From Oligosphaera ethanolica (GTDB taxonomy: Bacteria; Verrucomicrobiota; Lentisphaeria; Oligosphaerales; Oligosphaeraceae), in the NCBI RefSeq assembly GCF_030814695.1, contig NZ_JAUSVL010000001.1, positions 3,322,227 to 3,386,226 of the forward strand: DNA of 64,000 nt, read 5' to 3'. Shown piece by piece: positions 41,263 to 50,849 of the stretch. The notes beneath the pieces are model-generated. The model did no database searches and was not told where the DNA came from. It saw only the letters and a list, made by a program, of their open reading frames with translations. The translations under genes and the position numbers were made by a program. Every line of letters begins with the position of its first letter. Positions within the stretch are counted from its first letter, which is position 1.

Positions 41263-42384
41263 TCAAGATAGTGATTGGAAGAGGGCGCGCATGGTGTCGC
41301 TGTGGGTGCGCAAGGAATAGCGGGTGGCGTGGGCGCGTGCAGAGGCAGCAGCAGCGGCGCGCGCGGGAGCGTCGTCGACCCACTGCGCCAGCGCGGTGGC
41401 GATGGCGGCGGGATCGGGTGCACAGAGTGTGGCGGCGGGGCAGTCGGCGAGGACTTCGGAGTGGCCGGCGCCGGTGCAGGCCACGACGGGTTTGCCGAGG
41501 GCGAGTGCTTCGATGAGGGTGCGGCCGAAGGGTTCGGCAGTGGCCATTGCGGCCAGGACGTCGGTAGCGGCAATCCACGGGAGCGCCGGGCCGGGGGCGG
41601 TGACGAAGAGCACGACGTCGTCCAGGCCCTGGCGTGTGCAGTGTCGGCGGAGTTCCGCGAGGAGCGTTTCGCCTTGGCGGTCACGGGCGCGGCCACGAAT
41701 GATCGCGCGCAGGGCTGGGCGGTTTTGCCGCAGCAAGGCGATGGCGTCAAGAAACAACCGGTGGTTCTTCCAGGCGATGAAATCGGCGGCGATGGTCACC
41801 ACGATGGCGTCCGCCGGGAAAGGCGTTATTGCCGGGGGCGTGGCGGCGATGGCAGCGAGATCGAAGCCGTTGGGGATTACGCAGAGGCGCCCGGGCGGCA
41901 GCAGCGACCATTTTTGGGCGACGGCCCCGGATATGGCCACGACCTGCGGCGATAAACGGCGCGCAAGCACGCCGGCGAGGCCTGCTGGTGCTTGCAGATC
42001 GCGGTCATGGATGACAACGGCCGCGTTGCGGATGAGGCGTGGACTCAGCAGCATGGCGGCGCGCAGGCCATTGGCGTGGATGATCGTCGGAGCAAAATCC
42101 GCTACGGCCGCAGCGATGATGCTGGTGCAGGCACGACGGTCGCGGACGAATTGCCAGAGGCCGCTGGCGTTTGCCGGCCAGTGTCGCGCGCGGATGGCGT
42201 GGACAGGCAGGCCGCGCTGTTGGGCGTCGTCAAGGAGACCGCCGGGCGCGTGGTCGGCGGCGACGAGTTGCATAGCGACGCCCTGGTCATGTAGGGCCTG
42301 GATCAGCGTGCGCAGGCTTTCTTGGGCGCCGCCGTGGAAAGGCGCGCTGTCCAGGAACAAAATGCGCATAGTGCGGTCAGGCAT
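41263..42384 (-). CDS. Glycosyltransferase, GT4-like
   Basis: 373 residues from ATG 42384; ATG 42369 (MRILFLD) and 42453 are alternatives with no decisive ribosome site. The N-terminal Rossmann half has FLDSAPFHGGAQESLRTLIQAL, the usual substrate loop of GT4 enzymes. The second half has VIPNGFDL, IAADFIAWKNHRLFLDAIALL and the nucleotide-sugar motif AAMATAEPFGRTLIEALALGKPVVAC, where the E-x7-E pattern (EPFGRTLIE) is intact. It is a retaining transferase, probably for envelope or exopolysaccharide sugars at the inner membrane. It is divergent from uvrB and separated from it by about 245 bp. Confidence 0.85.
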   Translation of the reverse strand: MPDRTMRILFLDSAPFHGGAQESLRTLIQALHDQGVAMQLVAADHAPGGLLDDAQQRGLPVHAIRARHWPANASGLWQFVRDRRACTSIIAAAVADFAPTIIHANGLRAAMLLSPRLIRNAAVVIHDRDLQAPAGLAGVLARRLSPQVVAISGAVAQKWSLLPPGRLCVIPNGFDLAAIAATPPAITPFPADAIVVTIAADFIAWKNHRLFLDAIALLRQNRPALRAIIRGRARDRQGETLLAELRRHCTRQGLDDVVLFVTAPGPALPWIAATDVLAAMATAEPFGRTLIEALALGKPVVACTGAGHSEVLADCPAATLCAPDPAAIATALAQWVDDAPARAAAAASARAHATRYSLRTHSDTMRALFQSLS

Positions 42385-42628
42385 GGCGTGTTTCGGGGTG
42401 GCCGGCTGGCGTTGCGGGGTGACGGGCAGGAGGATGGTGGCATCGTGGGGCATTGCGGATGAGCTTCCGTGCAATGACTGCGGCTGTATTATAGTATGTT
42501 CACGCCGCATGACCAGCAAAGAGAGCGGCCGGCGATTTTCCTGATGCGCAACTGACAACACGCGATAGGCCGGCAGCGGTCGTGCGACGCTCTGACGCAT
42601 GAAATAATCATGGCCGTGGGAAGACATT

Positions 42629-44593
42629 ATGCCAGACAAGCCATTTATTGTCCATTCGGAATACCAGCCGGCGGGTGACCAGCCGCAAGCGATTGACGCG
42701 TTGGCGCGCGGTATTGAGCGCGGTGACCGCTATCAGACCCTGCTGGGCGTGACGGGGTCAGGCAAGACCTTCACGCTGGCCAACATGATTGCCAAAGTAC
42801 AGCGGCCGACGCTGGTGGTGTCCCACAACAAGACCCTGGCGGCGCAGCTCTACAGTGAGCTCAAGAGCTTCTTCCCCGAGAACGCCGTCGAGTACTTTGT
42901 CAGTTACTACGACTATTACCAGCCCGAGGCGTACATTCCGCAGACGGACACCTACATCGCCAAAGACAGCGCCATCAATGACGGCCTGGAGCGCCTGCGG
43001 CTGGCGGCAACGGGCGCGCTGCTTGAACGCCGGGATGTGATCGTCGTGGCCAGCGTGTCCTGCCTGTACGGCTTGGGCTCGCCGGAAGACTTTTCTGACA
43101 TGCGCGCGAAGGTACTCGTCAGCCAGGATTTGTCCCGCGACGAACTGCTGCGCAAGCTGGTGGAGATCCAGTACACGCGCAACGACATCGCCCCGGAGCG
43201 CGGGCAATTTCGCGCGGCCGGCGACACCCTGGAGATTTATCCGTCGCACCGCGAGGACTTCCTGCGGGTGGAGTTTTGGGGCGACACTGTCGAGCGAGTG
43301 ACGCGGCATGACCCGACCACGCGCAAGATGACCGAGGACCTGCAGGAAGCGATTATCTTTCCGGCCAAGCACTTCGTCCTGCCGCAGGAGCGCGTCAAAG
43401 CCGCCGAGGCGAGCATCCTGCAGGAATTGGACGAACAGGTCGCCAAATTCGAGCGTGAGAATCACCTGGTCGAGGCACAGCGCATCCACCAGCGCACGAC
43501 CTACGATATGGAAATGCTCAAGGAAATCGGCTACTGCTCGGGTATCGAGAACTACTCGCGGCATCTCACCGGCCGCGCGCCGGGTTCACGGCCCTACACG
43601 CTGGTGGATTATTTCCCCGATGATTTCGTGACGATCATCGACGAATCGCATGCGACGCTGCCGCAGGTGCAGGCGATGGCGCGCGCTGATCGCAACCGCA
43701 AGCAGACGCTGGTGGACAACGGCTTTCGCCTGCCGTCGGCGCTGGACAATCGCCCGCTTACCTTCGAGGAGTTCTCGGACTTGCAGCACAACATCGTGTT
43801 TGTGTCGGCGACGCCGAGCGATTACGAGATGAGCCTGACCACGCCGGTGGAGCAGGTCGTGCGACCGACTGGCCTGCTCGACCCCGAGGTCGAAGTGCGC
43901 CCGCTGGCTGACCAGGTCGATGACGTCATTGAAGAAATACGCCTGCGCGCCGCCCGCAATGAGCGCGTGCTGGTGACGACGCTGACCAAGCGCATGGCCG
44001 AAGATCTATCGGATTATCTGCGCAAACTCGACGTCCGCAGCCGCTATCTGCATTCCGATCTGGACGCCATTGAGCGTGTGGATATCCTGCGCAGCCTGCG
44101 TGCTGGCGAATTCGACTGCCTGGTGGGCATCAATCTGCTGCGCGAGGGCCTGGATTTGCCTGAGGTGTCGCTGGTGGCCGTCTTGGATGCGGACAAGGAG
44201 GGCTTTCTGCGCTCGGAGCGCTCGCTGATCCAGACGGCGGGCCGCGCTGCCCGTAACGAAGGCGGCAAGGTCATTCTCTACGCCGACAAAATTACCGACA
44301 GCATGCAGCGGATGATCACGCTGACGCAGGATCGGCGCGAAAAACAAAAGGCCTACAACGCCGAAAATGGCATTACGCCCACGACGATCCGGCGCAATAT
44401 CCAGACCAGCCTGCGCATTTACGAAGAAGCCGAACGGACGGTCGCCGACACGATCGGCGAGGAAGAGAGCGTCTACGACGTGCTGGAGACCATCCGCCAG
44501 CTCGAACAGGAAATGCAGGAGGCCGCCGCAACGCTGGAATTCGAGCGCGCCGCGATGCTCCGCGATCAAATCATCAAATTGAAGAAGAAATAA
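42629..44593 (+). CDS. uvrB: UvrABC excinuclease subunit B
   Basis: 654 residues, normal for UvrB. Walker A GVTGSGKT (40-47), the beta-hairpin [22 protein letters not shown] that clamps damaged DNA, helicase motifs such as [11 protein letters not shown] and [50 protein letters not shown], and a C-terminal UVR motif ([18 protein letters not shown]) that contacts UvrC. All domains are intact. It acts with UvrA and UvrC in nucleotide excision repair; neither partner is in this window. GGAAG precedes the ATG. Confidence 0.98.
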   Translation: MPDKPFIVHSEYQPAGDQPQAIDALARGIERGDRYQTLLGVTGSGKTFTLANMIAKVQRPTLVVSHNKTLAAQLYSELKSFFPENAVEYFVSYYDYYQPEAYIPQTDTYIAKDSAINDGLERLRLAATGALLERRDVIVVASVSCLYGLGSPEDFSDMRAKVLVSQDLSRDELLRKLVEIQYTRNDIAPERGQFRAAGDTLEIYPSHREDFLRVEFWGDTVERVTRHDPTTRKMTEDLQEAIIFPAKHFVLPQERVKAAEASILQELDEQVAKFERENHLVEAQRIHQRTTYDMEMLKEIGYCSGIENYSRHLTGRAPGSRPYTLVDYFPDDFVTIIDESHATLPQVQAMARADRNRKQTLVDNGFRLPSALDNRPLTFEEFSDLQHNIVFVSATPSDYEMSLTTPVEQVVRPTGLLDPEVEVRPLADQVDDVIEEIRLRAARNERVLVTTLTKRMAEDLSDYLRKLDVRSRYLHSDLDAIERVDILRSLRAGEFDCLVGINLLREGLDLPEVSLVAVLDADKEGFLRSERSLIQTAGRAARNEGGKVILYADKITDSMQRMITLTQDRREKQKAYNAENGITPTTIRRNIQTSLRIYEEAERTVADTIGEEESVYDVLETIRQLEQEMQEAAATLEFERAAMLRDQIIKLKKK

Positions 44594-44625
44594 GCGCCGC
44601 GTAGCGCACCGTGGAAAGGACTGTA

Positions 44626-45309
44626 ATGGCCTATCAGGATCAGGTATGGGCTGCCGGGTTGGTAGCGAAAGTCGAGGCGAAAGTACGGGAATTACTGGCG
44701 GAGAGTCCGTCCTGTCATGACTGGGATCACACCCAGCGCGTGTGGCGGACGGCGCGGCACTTGGCCGAGCTGGAATCGGCGGATATGCTACTGGTCGAGG
44801 TCGCCGCGCTGATGCACGACATTGGCCGCGTCGCCGAATTACGCGACCAGGGACGGACCTGCCATGCGCGGCTGGGCGCCGTCATGACGCCGGAGGTCCT
44901 CGCCGGCCTAGGCGTCAGCTGCCATGCCTTCATTGACGCCGTTGCCGAATGCGTGCGCAGCCATCGCTACCGCCAGCGCGATGGCGTCGGTCCGCAGAGC
45001 CTCGAGGCCAAAATCGTCTATGACGCGGATAAATTGGACAGCATGGGCGCGATCGGCATCGGCCGGTCTTTTCATTTTGCCGGCCGCGTCGGCGCACGCG
45101 TACACAATCGCGAGGAAGAGGCTCTCAATTCCGCCAGCTATAGCGTGGAGGACTCGGCCTACCGGGAATACTTGGTGAAGTTGCGCTATTTGCGCGACTG
45201 CATTCTCACGCCCAGCGGCCGGGCTCTCGCCGAACGCCGGCATCAGTTCATGGTGGATTTTTTCGACGAGATCAACCGCGAAGTGCGTGGCGAGGACCTG
45301 GCGACGTGA
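44626..45309 (+). CDS. HD-domain phosphohydrolase (YedJ/YpgQ-like)
   Basis: 227 residues from ATG 44626, which has GGAAAGG close upstream. The HD motif is intact: CHDWDHTQRVWRTA with the first His, then LMHDIG with His-Asp, and YDADKLDSMGAIG with the distal Asp. Family members hydrolyse nucleotides or phosphate esters with a divalent metal. The ending with RHQFMVDFFDEINREV matches the family. It follows uvrB by 32 bp and may be in the same transcript, so a role in nucleotide clean-up is possible. Confidence 0.87.
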   Translation: MAYQDQVWAAGLVAKVEAKVRELLAESPSCHDWDHTQRVWRTARHLAELESADMLLVEVAALMHDIGRVAELRDQGRTCHARLGAVMTPEVLAGLGVSCHAFIDAVAECVRSHRYRQRDGVGPQSLEAKIVYDADKLDSMGAIGIGRSFHFAGRVGARVHNREEEALNSASYSVEDSAYREYLVKLRYLRDCILTPSGRALAERRHQFMVDFFDEINREVRGEDLAT

Positions 45310-45361
45310 TTGCGCCCAGCGCGGCGCGCAATCGCGAAGCCGCAGTGATTGGAGAGGCACG

Positions 45362-46330
45362 ATGGCAAAACCACGCGTAGGCATTAGCGCTTGTCTGCTT
45401 GGGCGGAATACGCGCTATGACGGTCGCGCCAAAGGCGCGCCGGAGCTTATCGCCGCCCTGGCGCCCGACGTGGAGTGGGTGCCACTCTGCCCGGAAACCG
45501 ATGCCGGCCTGGGCGTGCCGCGGCCGCCCATGGACCTCTATCGGCTGGCCGACGGCCGTATCGCCGCTATCACCCCCGAGGGGCATGACTGCACGCCGCA
45601 ACTCGACGCGTGGATCGCGGCGACGCTGCCCGCGCTGCGTCGCGGTGGTCTCGATGGCGCCATACTGAAAGCCCGCAGCCCCAGCTGCGCCATCGGCACC
45701 GCGCTACTGCATGACGGGGTGCCAGGACAGAACGGCAATCCCGGGTTGGCTACTTACAGCGCCAGCGCCGGCGAGGGCGCGCCAAAATCGGTCGGCGGGA
45801 CTGCCTCCGATGGCGCCTCGGCGCCTGGCGTGTTTTGCGACGGGCTATTTGCGGCGGCGCTTAAGCGCGACATCCCCGAGCTGTCCTTGGCAGAGGACGA
45901 AGACCTGCGCAGCGCGGCGCAACGGGAGCTGTTTCTGGCGCGTCTGCGCGTCCATCAGCGCCTGCGTCGCGACCGCCGTTGGCTGCTGGTGATCTTGGCG
46001 CTGTTGTTGGCGCTGCTGGCGTTTATGCTCTCCAGTCCGGCTTTATCGCGCTATTTGCCGCCCTGTCCACTGCATTATTTGAGTCATGGTCGCCTGACCT
46101 GTCCCGGCTGCGGCTTTACGCGCGGTTGGCAAGCGCTGCTTGCGGGTGACTGGCGCGGTGCCGGCGTGTATCATCCCTTCGCGTTTCGGCTGTTGCCGTT
46201 GCTGGCCCTGGTGGCGCTTGGGCATGGGCTGCTTTGCCGTTGGCAGCGCCGGCGCTGGCCGTGGTCGCAGTGGCTGTGGACAGCTTTGGGCGCCTGGCTT
46301 GCCGCCTGGCTGCTGACCTTGCGGGGCTAA
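45362..46330 (+). CDS. DUF523 (TudS-like) domain fused to DUF2752 membrane domain
   Basis: 322 residues from ATG 45362 (GGAGAGG upstream). Residues 1 to about 165 are DUF523: GISACLLGRNTRYDG, VPLCPETDAGLGVPRPP and SPSC, giving the three Cys (11, 43, 109) that hold the iron-sulfur cluster in the 2-thiouracil desulfurase TudS. From about 200 come a membrane segment (WLLVILALLLALLAFMLSS) and DUF2752, with CPLHYLSHGRLTCPGCGFTRGWQALLAGDW and two more membrane segments. DUF2752 also has a conserved Cys-Pro-x-Cys-Gly. The order desulfurase-like then membrane Cys-domain is unusual. Function of the whole is unknown; a sulfur or metal link is a guess. Confidence 0.85.
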   Translation: MAKPRVGISACLLGRNTRYDGRAKGAPELIAALAPDVEWVPLCPETDAGLGVPRPPMDLYRLADGRIAAITPEGHDCTPQLDAWIAATLPALRRGGLDGAILKARSPSCAIGTALLHDGVPGQNGNPGLATYSASAGEGAPKSVGGTASDGASAPGVFCDGLFAAALKRDIPELSLAEDEDLRSAAQRELFLARLRVHQRLRRDRRWLLVILALLLALLAFMLSSPALSRYLPPCPLHYLSHGRLTCPGCGFTRGWQALLAGDWRGAGVYHPFAFRLLPLLALVALGHGLLCRWQRRRWPWSQWLWTALGAWLAAWLLTLRG

Positions 46331-46348
46331 AAGGGGGCGAGCTACAAT

Positions 46349-47510
46349 GTTATCGGTCAGTGTACACCCCGGTGGGGAAAACACCGGGGACAATTTGCAG
46401 GAAACCCACGGCCAGTCGCCGTCCAGCCATTACCCATAGGTGGCTAACCAGGCAGCGGATTTCATGGGAGCAATGCTCTTCACATAGCATGCGGCAATCG
46501 CCGGCGATGAGTTGATTGGTAACCATGCACAAGATCATTCGCCGAGGTTTTGAGCACCGAAGGTGCGCCCTAAGATAGCCCAGGGCAAGCGGCGCCGAAG
46601 GCGCGCGCCGCCCTGGGCTATCTTAGTCCGCGCTTTCAGCGCTTCTGCCGCTTCGCGGCGGAAATGCACGACGAGAAAAGGCTGCTTGGTTGAAACAACA
46701 AGTGCCATGGATACCGTTAAATGCAGAGCATCGGTTTCATAGGAGCCATTGAGAACGGATGCACGTCATGCCTCGTTCTGGCATCGTGGGAAGCGGCGTG
46801 CCTCGCCAATGTGGCGCCCTCCGGGCGCAATTCCAAGTTGCTGTCACACCCCGGGTTGCGGCGCCCTCCGGGCGCCTCACCCGGGGTTATGCATGGTACG
46901 GCCCTCCGGGCCGAACTTGGCCGAACTGACGACGTGATTTGTCCGATCCGAGCCGAAAACCACCATCATTCAATGGCTATGTTTCTTCGCCGTAGGCGCT
47001 TAACCATGCCCGGGGTTATGCATGGTACGGCCCTGCGGGCCGAACTTGGCCGAACTTGGCCGAACTGACGACGTGATTTGTCCGATCCGAGCCAAAAACC
47101 ACCATCATTCAATGGCTATGTTTCTTCGCCGTAGGCGCTTAACCATGCCCGGGGTTATGCATGGTACGGCCCTGCGGGCCGAACTTGGCCGAACTTGGCC
47201 GACCTGACGACGTGATTTGTCCGATCCGAGCCGAAAACCACCATCATTCAATGGCTATGTTTCTGCGCCGTAGGCGCTTAACCATGCCCGGGGTTATGCA
47301 TGGTACGGCCCTCCGGGCCGAACTTGGCCGACCTGACGACGTGATTTGTCCGATCCGAGCCGAAAACCACCATCATTCAATGGCTATGTTTCTGCGCCGT
47401 AGGCGCTTAACCATGCTTAACCCCAGGCTTTAGCCTGGGGACGCGGCCTGCCAACAGGTAGTGCCTCGTAGAGGCACCACAGTTTTGGTTATCAATCACT
47501 GACCGATTAC
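46349..47510. mobile_element. Non-autonomous IS66-type element (MITE), long copy
   Basis: About 1.16 kb without a credible gene. The left end GTTATCGGTCAGT and the inverted right end ACTGACCGATTAC match in 12 of 13 bases. It is flanked by GCTACAAT (46341-46348) and GCTACTAT (47511-47518), a 7-of-8 direct repeat. IS66-family ends start GTAA and make 8-bp duplications, which fits. Inside are modules shared with the copy at 50353, an extra block (about 46472-46640) shared with 10041-10200, and four tandem copies of a 139-bp unit. Confidence 0.78.
46881..47416. repeat. Four tandem copies of a 129-139-bp hairpin-rich unit
   Basis: Units begin at CCGGGGTTAT: 46881, 47010, 47149 and 47288. The first is ten bases shorter because it lacks one of the two ACTTGGCCGA stretches. 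Each has a GGCCCT(C/G)CGGGCC hairpin, a GATTTGTCCGATCC stretch and GCGCCGTAGGCGC-type pairing (some units read TCGCC). The copy at 50353 has the unit once, so it was amplified in this element. Confidence 0.9.
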
Positions 47511-47639
47511 GCTACTATCGACTAATTGTTGGTCGCAGCTCTTGTCAGGCACAGATGAATGAAGTACACTTTGCAATGTTGTGGCGGTTCTTTATCTGCC
47601 CAGCCAAGAGAGAGTGCATCAACGGTGAAAGGGATTGTC

Positions 47640-48386
47640 ATGCTGAATGTGCGCAGACGTAAATCAGGTGGCGTATCGGGGGAGTTCACCCTAATTGAGT
47701 TGCTGGTGGTGATTGCGATTATCGCTATCTTGGCGGCGATGCTGTTGCCGGCCTTGTCGAAAGCGCGCGAGAAAGCGAGGGCCATTTCTTGCGCCAGCAA
47801 CGTCAAGCAGTTCGGGCTGGCGCTGGCCATGTACACGGACGAAAATGGGCACGCGCCCTACCAGTACAGCTCGGGCTGCTGGGGCCCCAACAGCAGCACA
47901 TCCAAGGCATCGTCAGTGACATCGTTCTACGGACGCCTGCATCCTTTTATTGGCGATTACAAAGTGTGGAAATGCCCGTCGGCCAATTCCGTGGTGACCG
48001 GCGACTACGCGCCGCAAATCGGCGTGTACGAAATCGGCTATTTTTTCAATGGCGTCATTTTCCAGACTGCCATGCCCCAGAGTGCGGTCAAGCGGCCGTC
48101 TGAGGTGGCTTTTATGCGTGAAAACCGCCGGCTGAGCAACGAAACGGTACTGCGGCCGACTTCCGTGGCGAAGTACGCTGCCGAGGATTTTGGTGATACC
48201 TGGGGCCACTTGGAAAGTGGCAGCACGGCCGACCGTAATCACAACGACGGTGGCAATCTCGGTATGCTCGACGGCCATGTCGAATTCCGCAAAGGCATTG
48301 CGATGCGCTACAATGTCTTCGGGTTGACGCCCGATGATACCAGCAACGACCGCGTGCACAGCCTCAAGACCTATTTCGACTACTGA
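47640..48386 (+). CDS. Pseudopilin-like protein with prepilin N-terminal methylation motif
   Basis: 248 residues. GAAAGG 7 bases before ATG 47640 marks the start. The motif [24 protein letters not shown] follows a basic, glycine-containing leader, but the residue before Phe is Glu instead of the usual Gly or Ala (GEFTLIE), so the cleavage site may differ. The segment after it ([20 protein letters not shown]) matches the protein at 35677. The C-terminus has [20 protein letters not shown], the H-x9-DG signature. Probable extracellular or surface protein using a type II/IV pilus-like route. It is monocistronic, ended by a clear terminator. Confidence 0.88.
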   Translation: MLNVRRRKSGGVSGEFTLIELLVVIAIIAILAAMLLPALSKAREKARAISCASNVKQFGLALAMYTDENGHAPYQYSSGCWGPNSSTSKASSVTSFYGRLHPFIGDYKVWKCPSANSVVTGDYAPQIGVYEIGYFFNGVIFQTAMPQSAVKRPSEVAFMRENRRLSNETVLRPTSVAKYAAEDFGDTWGHLESGSTADRNHNDGGNLGMLDGHVEFRKGIAMRYNVFGLTPDDTSNDRVHSLKTYFDY

Positions 48387-48425
48387 GTGCGGGAGCCTGA
48401 GTTACAAGCCATCGTGAAACGTACT

Positions 48426-48465
48426 GCCAGCCATTCGGCGTTGCGCCGGGTGGCTGGCGTTTTTT
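48426..48465 (+). terminator. Rho-independent terminator after pseudopilin gene
   Basis: GCCAGCCA (48426-48433) pairs with TGGCTGGC (48451-48458), and six T follow (48460-48465). The end touches the queA stop, which is convergent. Confidence 0.85.
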
Positions 48466-49501
48466 ATGGCACGAGTAGCATGCAGTCGCCGTAGCTGTAG
48501 AAGCGGAAGTGCTCTTTGACGGCGAAGTCATAGGCGGCCATAACGTGCTGGTGGTCGCAGAAGGTGCAGACGAGCATCAGCAAAGTCGATTGCGGCAGGT
48601 GAAAATTGGTGAGGAGGCCGTCGGGAATGACGGGTATGCGTGGTGGGTAGAGAAAGATGTCCGTGCGGCCGGAGCCGGGTTTGACGCGGCGCGTTGTCGG
48701 GTCGGCGCAGGTCTCGAGGACGCGGACGGTGGTTGTGCCGACGCAGAAGACGCGGTTGCCCTCGTCGTGGGCGCGGTTAATGGTGTCGGCGCACTCGGGT
48801 GACAGCACGTAGGTCTCTTCGTGCATGACGTGGTCTTCGATGCGTTCGACGGCGACGGGCTTGAAGGTGCCGGCACCGACGTGCAGAGTCAGTCGCGCGA
48901 TGCGCACGCCTTTTTCCTGCAGGCCATTGAGAATCTCCGGGGTGAAATGCAGCCCGGCGGTGGGCGCCGCCACGGCGCCCGGTTGCTGGGCGTAGACCGT
49001 CTGGTAGCGAATCTTGTCTTCGTCGGAGGGCTCGCGGTCGATGTAGGGTGGCAGGGGCGTCTTGCCGTCTTTGTCGAGAATAGCCAGGACGTCGTCGTGA
49101 TCAAAACGAACGCAGAAGGTGCCGTCGTCATTTTTCTCTTCGACGATGAAACCGCCGCTTTCTTTGTGTTCGAGTTCGACGCGTGATCCCGGCGGCAGGC
49201 GGCGGCCGGGGCGCAGCAGGCACTGCCAGCGGGCGTTGCCGAGTTGTTCGAGGAGGAATGCCTGGACGCGGCCGCCGGTGGGCATGCGGTGGCCCCAGAG
49301 ACGCGCGGGTATCACGCGGGTGTCATTGAGGACGAGGCAGTCGCCGGCCTGCAGGTAGGACGCGAAGTCGGTGAAATGCCGTGCCTGATGGGCACCGCTG
49401 CACCGGTCAATAACGAGCATGCGCGAGTCTTCCCGCCGTTGCGCGGGATGCTGGGCGATGAGCTCGGGTGGTAGATGATAATCGAAGTCGGATACGTTCA
49501 T
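48464..49501 (-). CDS. queA: S-adenosylmethionine:tRNA ribosyltransferase-isomerase
   Basis: 345 residues, normal for QueA. Recognised by MNVSDFDYHLPPELIAQHPA at the start, LVLNDTRVIPARLWG, the PTAGLHFT motif near 185, LHVGAGTFKPV near 215 and a GLLTNFHLPQSTLLMLV motif near 305. The enzyme adds the epoxycyclopentane moiety from SAM to preQ1 in tRNA during queuosine synthesis. It sits 48 bp after smpB on the same strand. No lesion seen. Confidence 0.97.
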   Translation of the reverse strand: MNVSDFDYHLPPELIAQHPAQRREDSRMLVIDRCSGAHQARHFTDFASYLQAGDCLVLNDTRVIPARLWGHRMPTGGRVQAFLLEQLGNARWQCLLRPGRRLPPGSRVELEHKESGGFIVEEKNDDGTFCVRFDHDDVLAILDKDGKTPLPPYIDREPSDEDKIRYQTVYAQQPGAVAAPTAGLHFTPEILNGLQEKGVRIARLTLHVGAGTFKPVAVERIEDHVMHEETYVLSPECADTINRAHDEGNRVFCVGTTTVRVLETCADPTTRRVKPGSGRTDIFLYPPRIPVIPDGLLTNFHLPQSTLLMLVCTFCDHQHVMAAYDFAVKEHFRFYSYGDCMLLVP

Positions 49502-49549
49502 GCGTGGGACTCGTTGAGCTGAAAAGCCAGGCTGGAATGGTGCGCCGGT

Positions 49550-49999
49550 CTAACGACGGGCGCTGATGACGCGGCGGATCTCACGGTCGTCAGTGCGTTT
49601 CTTAATGGCTTCGCGCTTGTCGTGGACGTTCTTGCCGCGGCATAATGCCAGTTCGACCTTCACTTTGCCCTTGTCGTTGAAATACATCGACAACGGTACC
49701 AGCGTCAGGCCTTTGCTTTCCACGCTTTTCTTGAGGCGGAGGATCTCGCGTTTATGCATCAGCAGCCGGCGGGTTCGGCGCGGCTGGTGATTATTGCGGT
49801 TGCCTTGTTCGTAGGGCGCGATGTGCGCGCTCTGCAGGAGCAGCTGGCCGTCCTGCACGGCGGCATAGGCGTCGGTGAGCGACACGCCGCCGGCGCGGCA
49901 GGACTTCACTTCGGTGCCGGTCAGTTCAATGCCGGCTTCGAAATGCTCCAGCACTGCGTAGTCGTGCCGGGCTTTTTTATTCTGAATGATGTTTTTCAT
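49550..49999 (-). CDS. smpB: SsrA-binding protein
   Basis: 149 residues from ATG 49999. SmpB marks: IIQNKKARHDYAVLEHFEAGIELTGTEVKSCR, the HIAPYEQGN stretch, RRLLMHKREI and the C-terminal DKREAIKKRTDDREIRRVI tail that enters the mRNA channel. It carries tmRNA to stalled ribosomes; the tmRNA gene is not in this window. The ATG has no strong Shine-Dalgarno; TTG at 50014 is in frame but less likely. Probably co-transcribed with queA. Confidence 0.96.
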   Translation of the reverse strand: MKNIIQNKKARHDYAVLEHFEAGIELTGTEVKSCRAGGVSLTDAYAAVQDGQLLLQSAHIAPYEQGNRNNHQPRRTRRLLMHKREILRLKKSVESKGLTLVPLSMYFNDKGKVKVELALCRGKNVHDKREAIKKRTDDREIRRVISARR

Positions 50000-50352
50000 G
50001 GTGGCTGAAAGCAAAAAAACGGGCGCCTTGACGAAAACAAAGACAAGCTGTTACTATAATCCGCCAAAGAGGCGATAAAAGCCGCGCTGAGCGTGGAGCG
50101 GAAAAACGCCGGGGAGGATAAGGTACTGGACGGCGAAGACGTTGCATTGGGTTCCATTGCCTCTTTGGTTCCAGTCAGCTTCGCCGACTGGAACCAAAGA
50201 GGCCGAGGAATACGAGCAATATTGGCGCCTGACCCAGGGCGTCGCTTGCCCTGGGCTGGTATGTTTCGCGCTTTCAGCGCTCAAAAGCCGCCGGGACGGC
50301 GGCGGTCTCAGGATGCGGTCCCAAGAGATGAATGCTGCCGGAACGGCGGTCC
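50000..50352. other. Intergenic region with a CCTCTTTGG hairpin module
   Basis: No gene seen. It carries a long hairpin near 50158-50201: CCTCTTTGGTTCCAGTC pairs with GACTGGAACCAAAGAGG around a short centre. A related hairpin is at 10300-10343. A CCCAGGGC/GCCCTGGG pair follows near 50235-50260. The last 8 bases (GGCGGTCC, 50345-50352) are repeated directly after the element at 50353-50849. Confidence 0.6.
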
Positions 50353-50849
50353 GTAATCGGTCAGTAACCACCCCGGTGGGGAAAACACCGGGGACAATTT
50401 GCAGGAAACCCACGGCCCGCCGCCGCCCAGCCATCCGACCTTGATTTCCGCCGACCTTTGCGGCAGCCGGTTTCATAGGAGTGATGGATATTGAATGCTA
50501 GGCATGTCGCCGACGTCAACCCCAGGTAAGCAAGTGAGGCGTGACGTGTCAAGTCAATGTGGCGCCCTCCGGGCGCAATTCCAAGTTACTGTCACACCCC
50601 GGGTTGCGTCGCCCTTCGGGCGCCTCACCCGGGGTTACGCATGGTACGGCCCTCCGGGCCGAACTTGGCCGATCTGACGACTTGCTTTGTCCGATCCGGC
50701 CGAATGCCACCATCATTAAATGGCTATGTTTTGCGCCGTAGGCGCTTAACCATGCTTAACCCCAGGCTTTAGCCTGGGGACGCAGTCTACCAACAGGCAG
50801 TGCCTCGTAGAGGCACCACAGTTTTGGTTATCAATCACTGACTGATTAC
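50353..50849. mobile_element. Non-autonomous IS66-type element (MITE), short copy with perfect 8-bp target duplication
   Basis: 497 bp, non-coding. Ends GTAATCGGTCAGT (50353-50365) and ACTGACTGATTAC (50837-50849) are inverted with one mismatch. Perfect direct repeats GGCGGTCC flank it at 50345-50352 and 50850-50857. The inner part is a chain of small GC-rich hairpins: CGCCCTCCGGGCG, GGCCCTCCGGGCC, GCGCCGTAGGCGC, CCCCAGGCT/AGCCTGGGG and GTGCCTCGTAGAGGCAC. It shares most of its length with the element at 46349. No transposase is present, so it would move only in trans. Confidence 0.85.

Noticed and set aside
40965-41750. Extension of the LarA-like gene upstream to 41750
   Set aside because: The extra part passes through dispersed repeats and lies over the glycosyltransferase in another frame; ATG 40964 with AAGGAA is convincing.
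42385-42639. Extension of the glycosyltransferase to 42639
   Set aside because: It would overlap the uvrB start, and the GT4 fold starts at about MRILFLD; upstream residues show no pattern.
46881-47416. CRISPR array
   Set aside because: The four units are 129-139 bp and nearly identical over their whole length; there are no unique spacers and no cas genes.
46881-47433. Small repeated peptides (frames reading PGVMHGTALRAELGRT) in the tandem units
   Set aside because: They result from the repeat itself; no ribosome site, and the same DNA in the short copy has no conserved frame.
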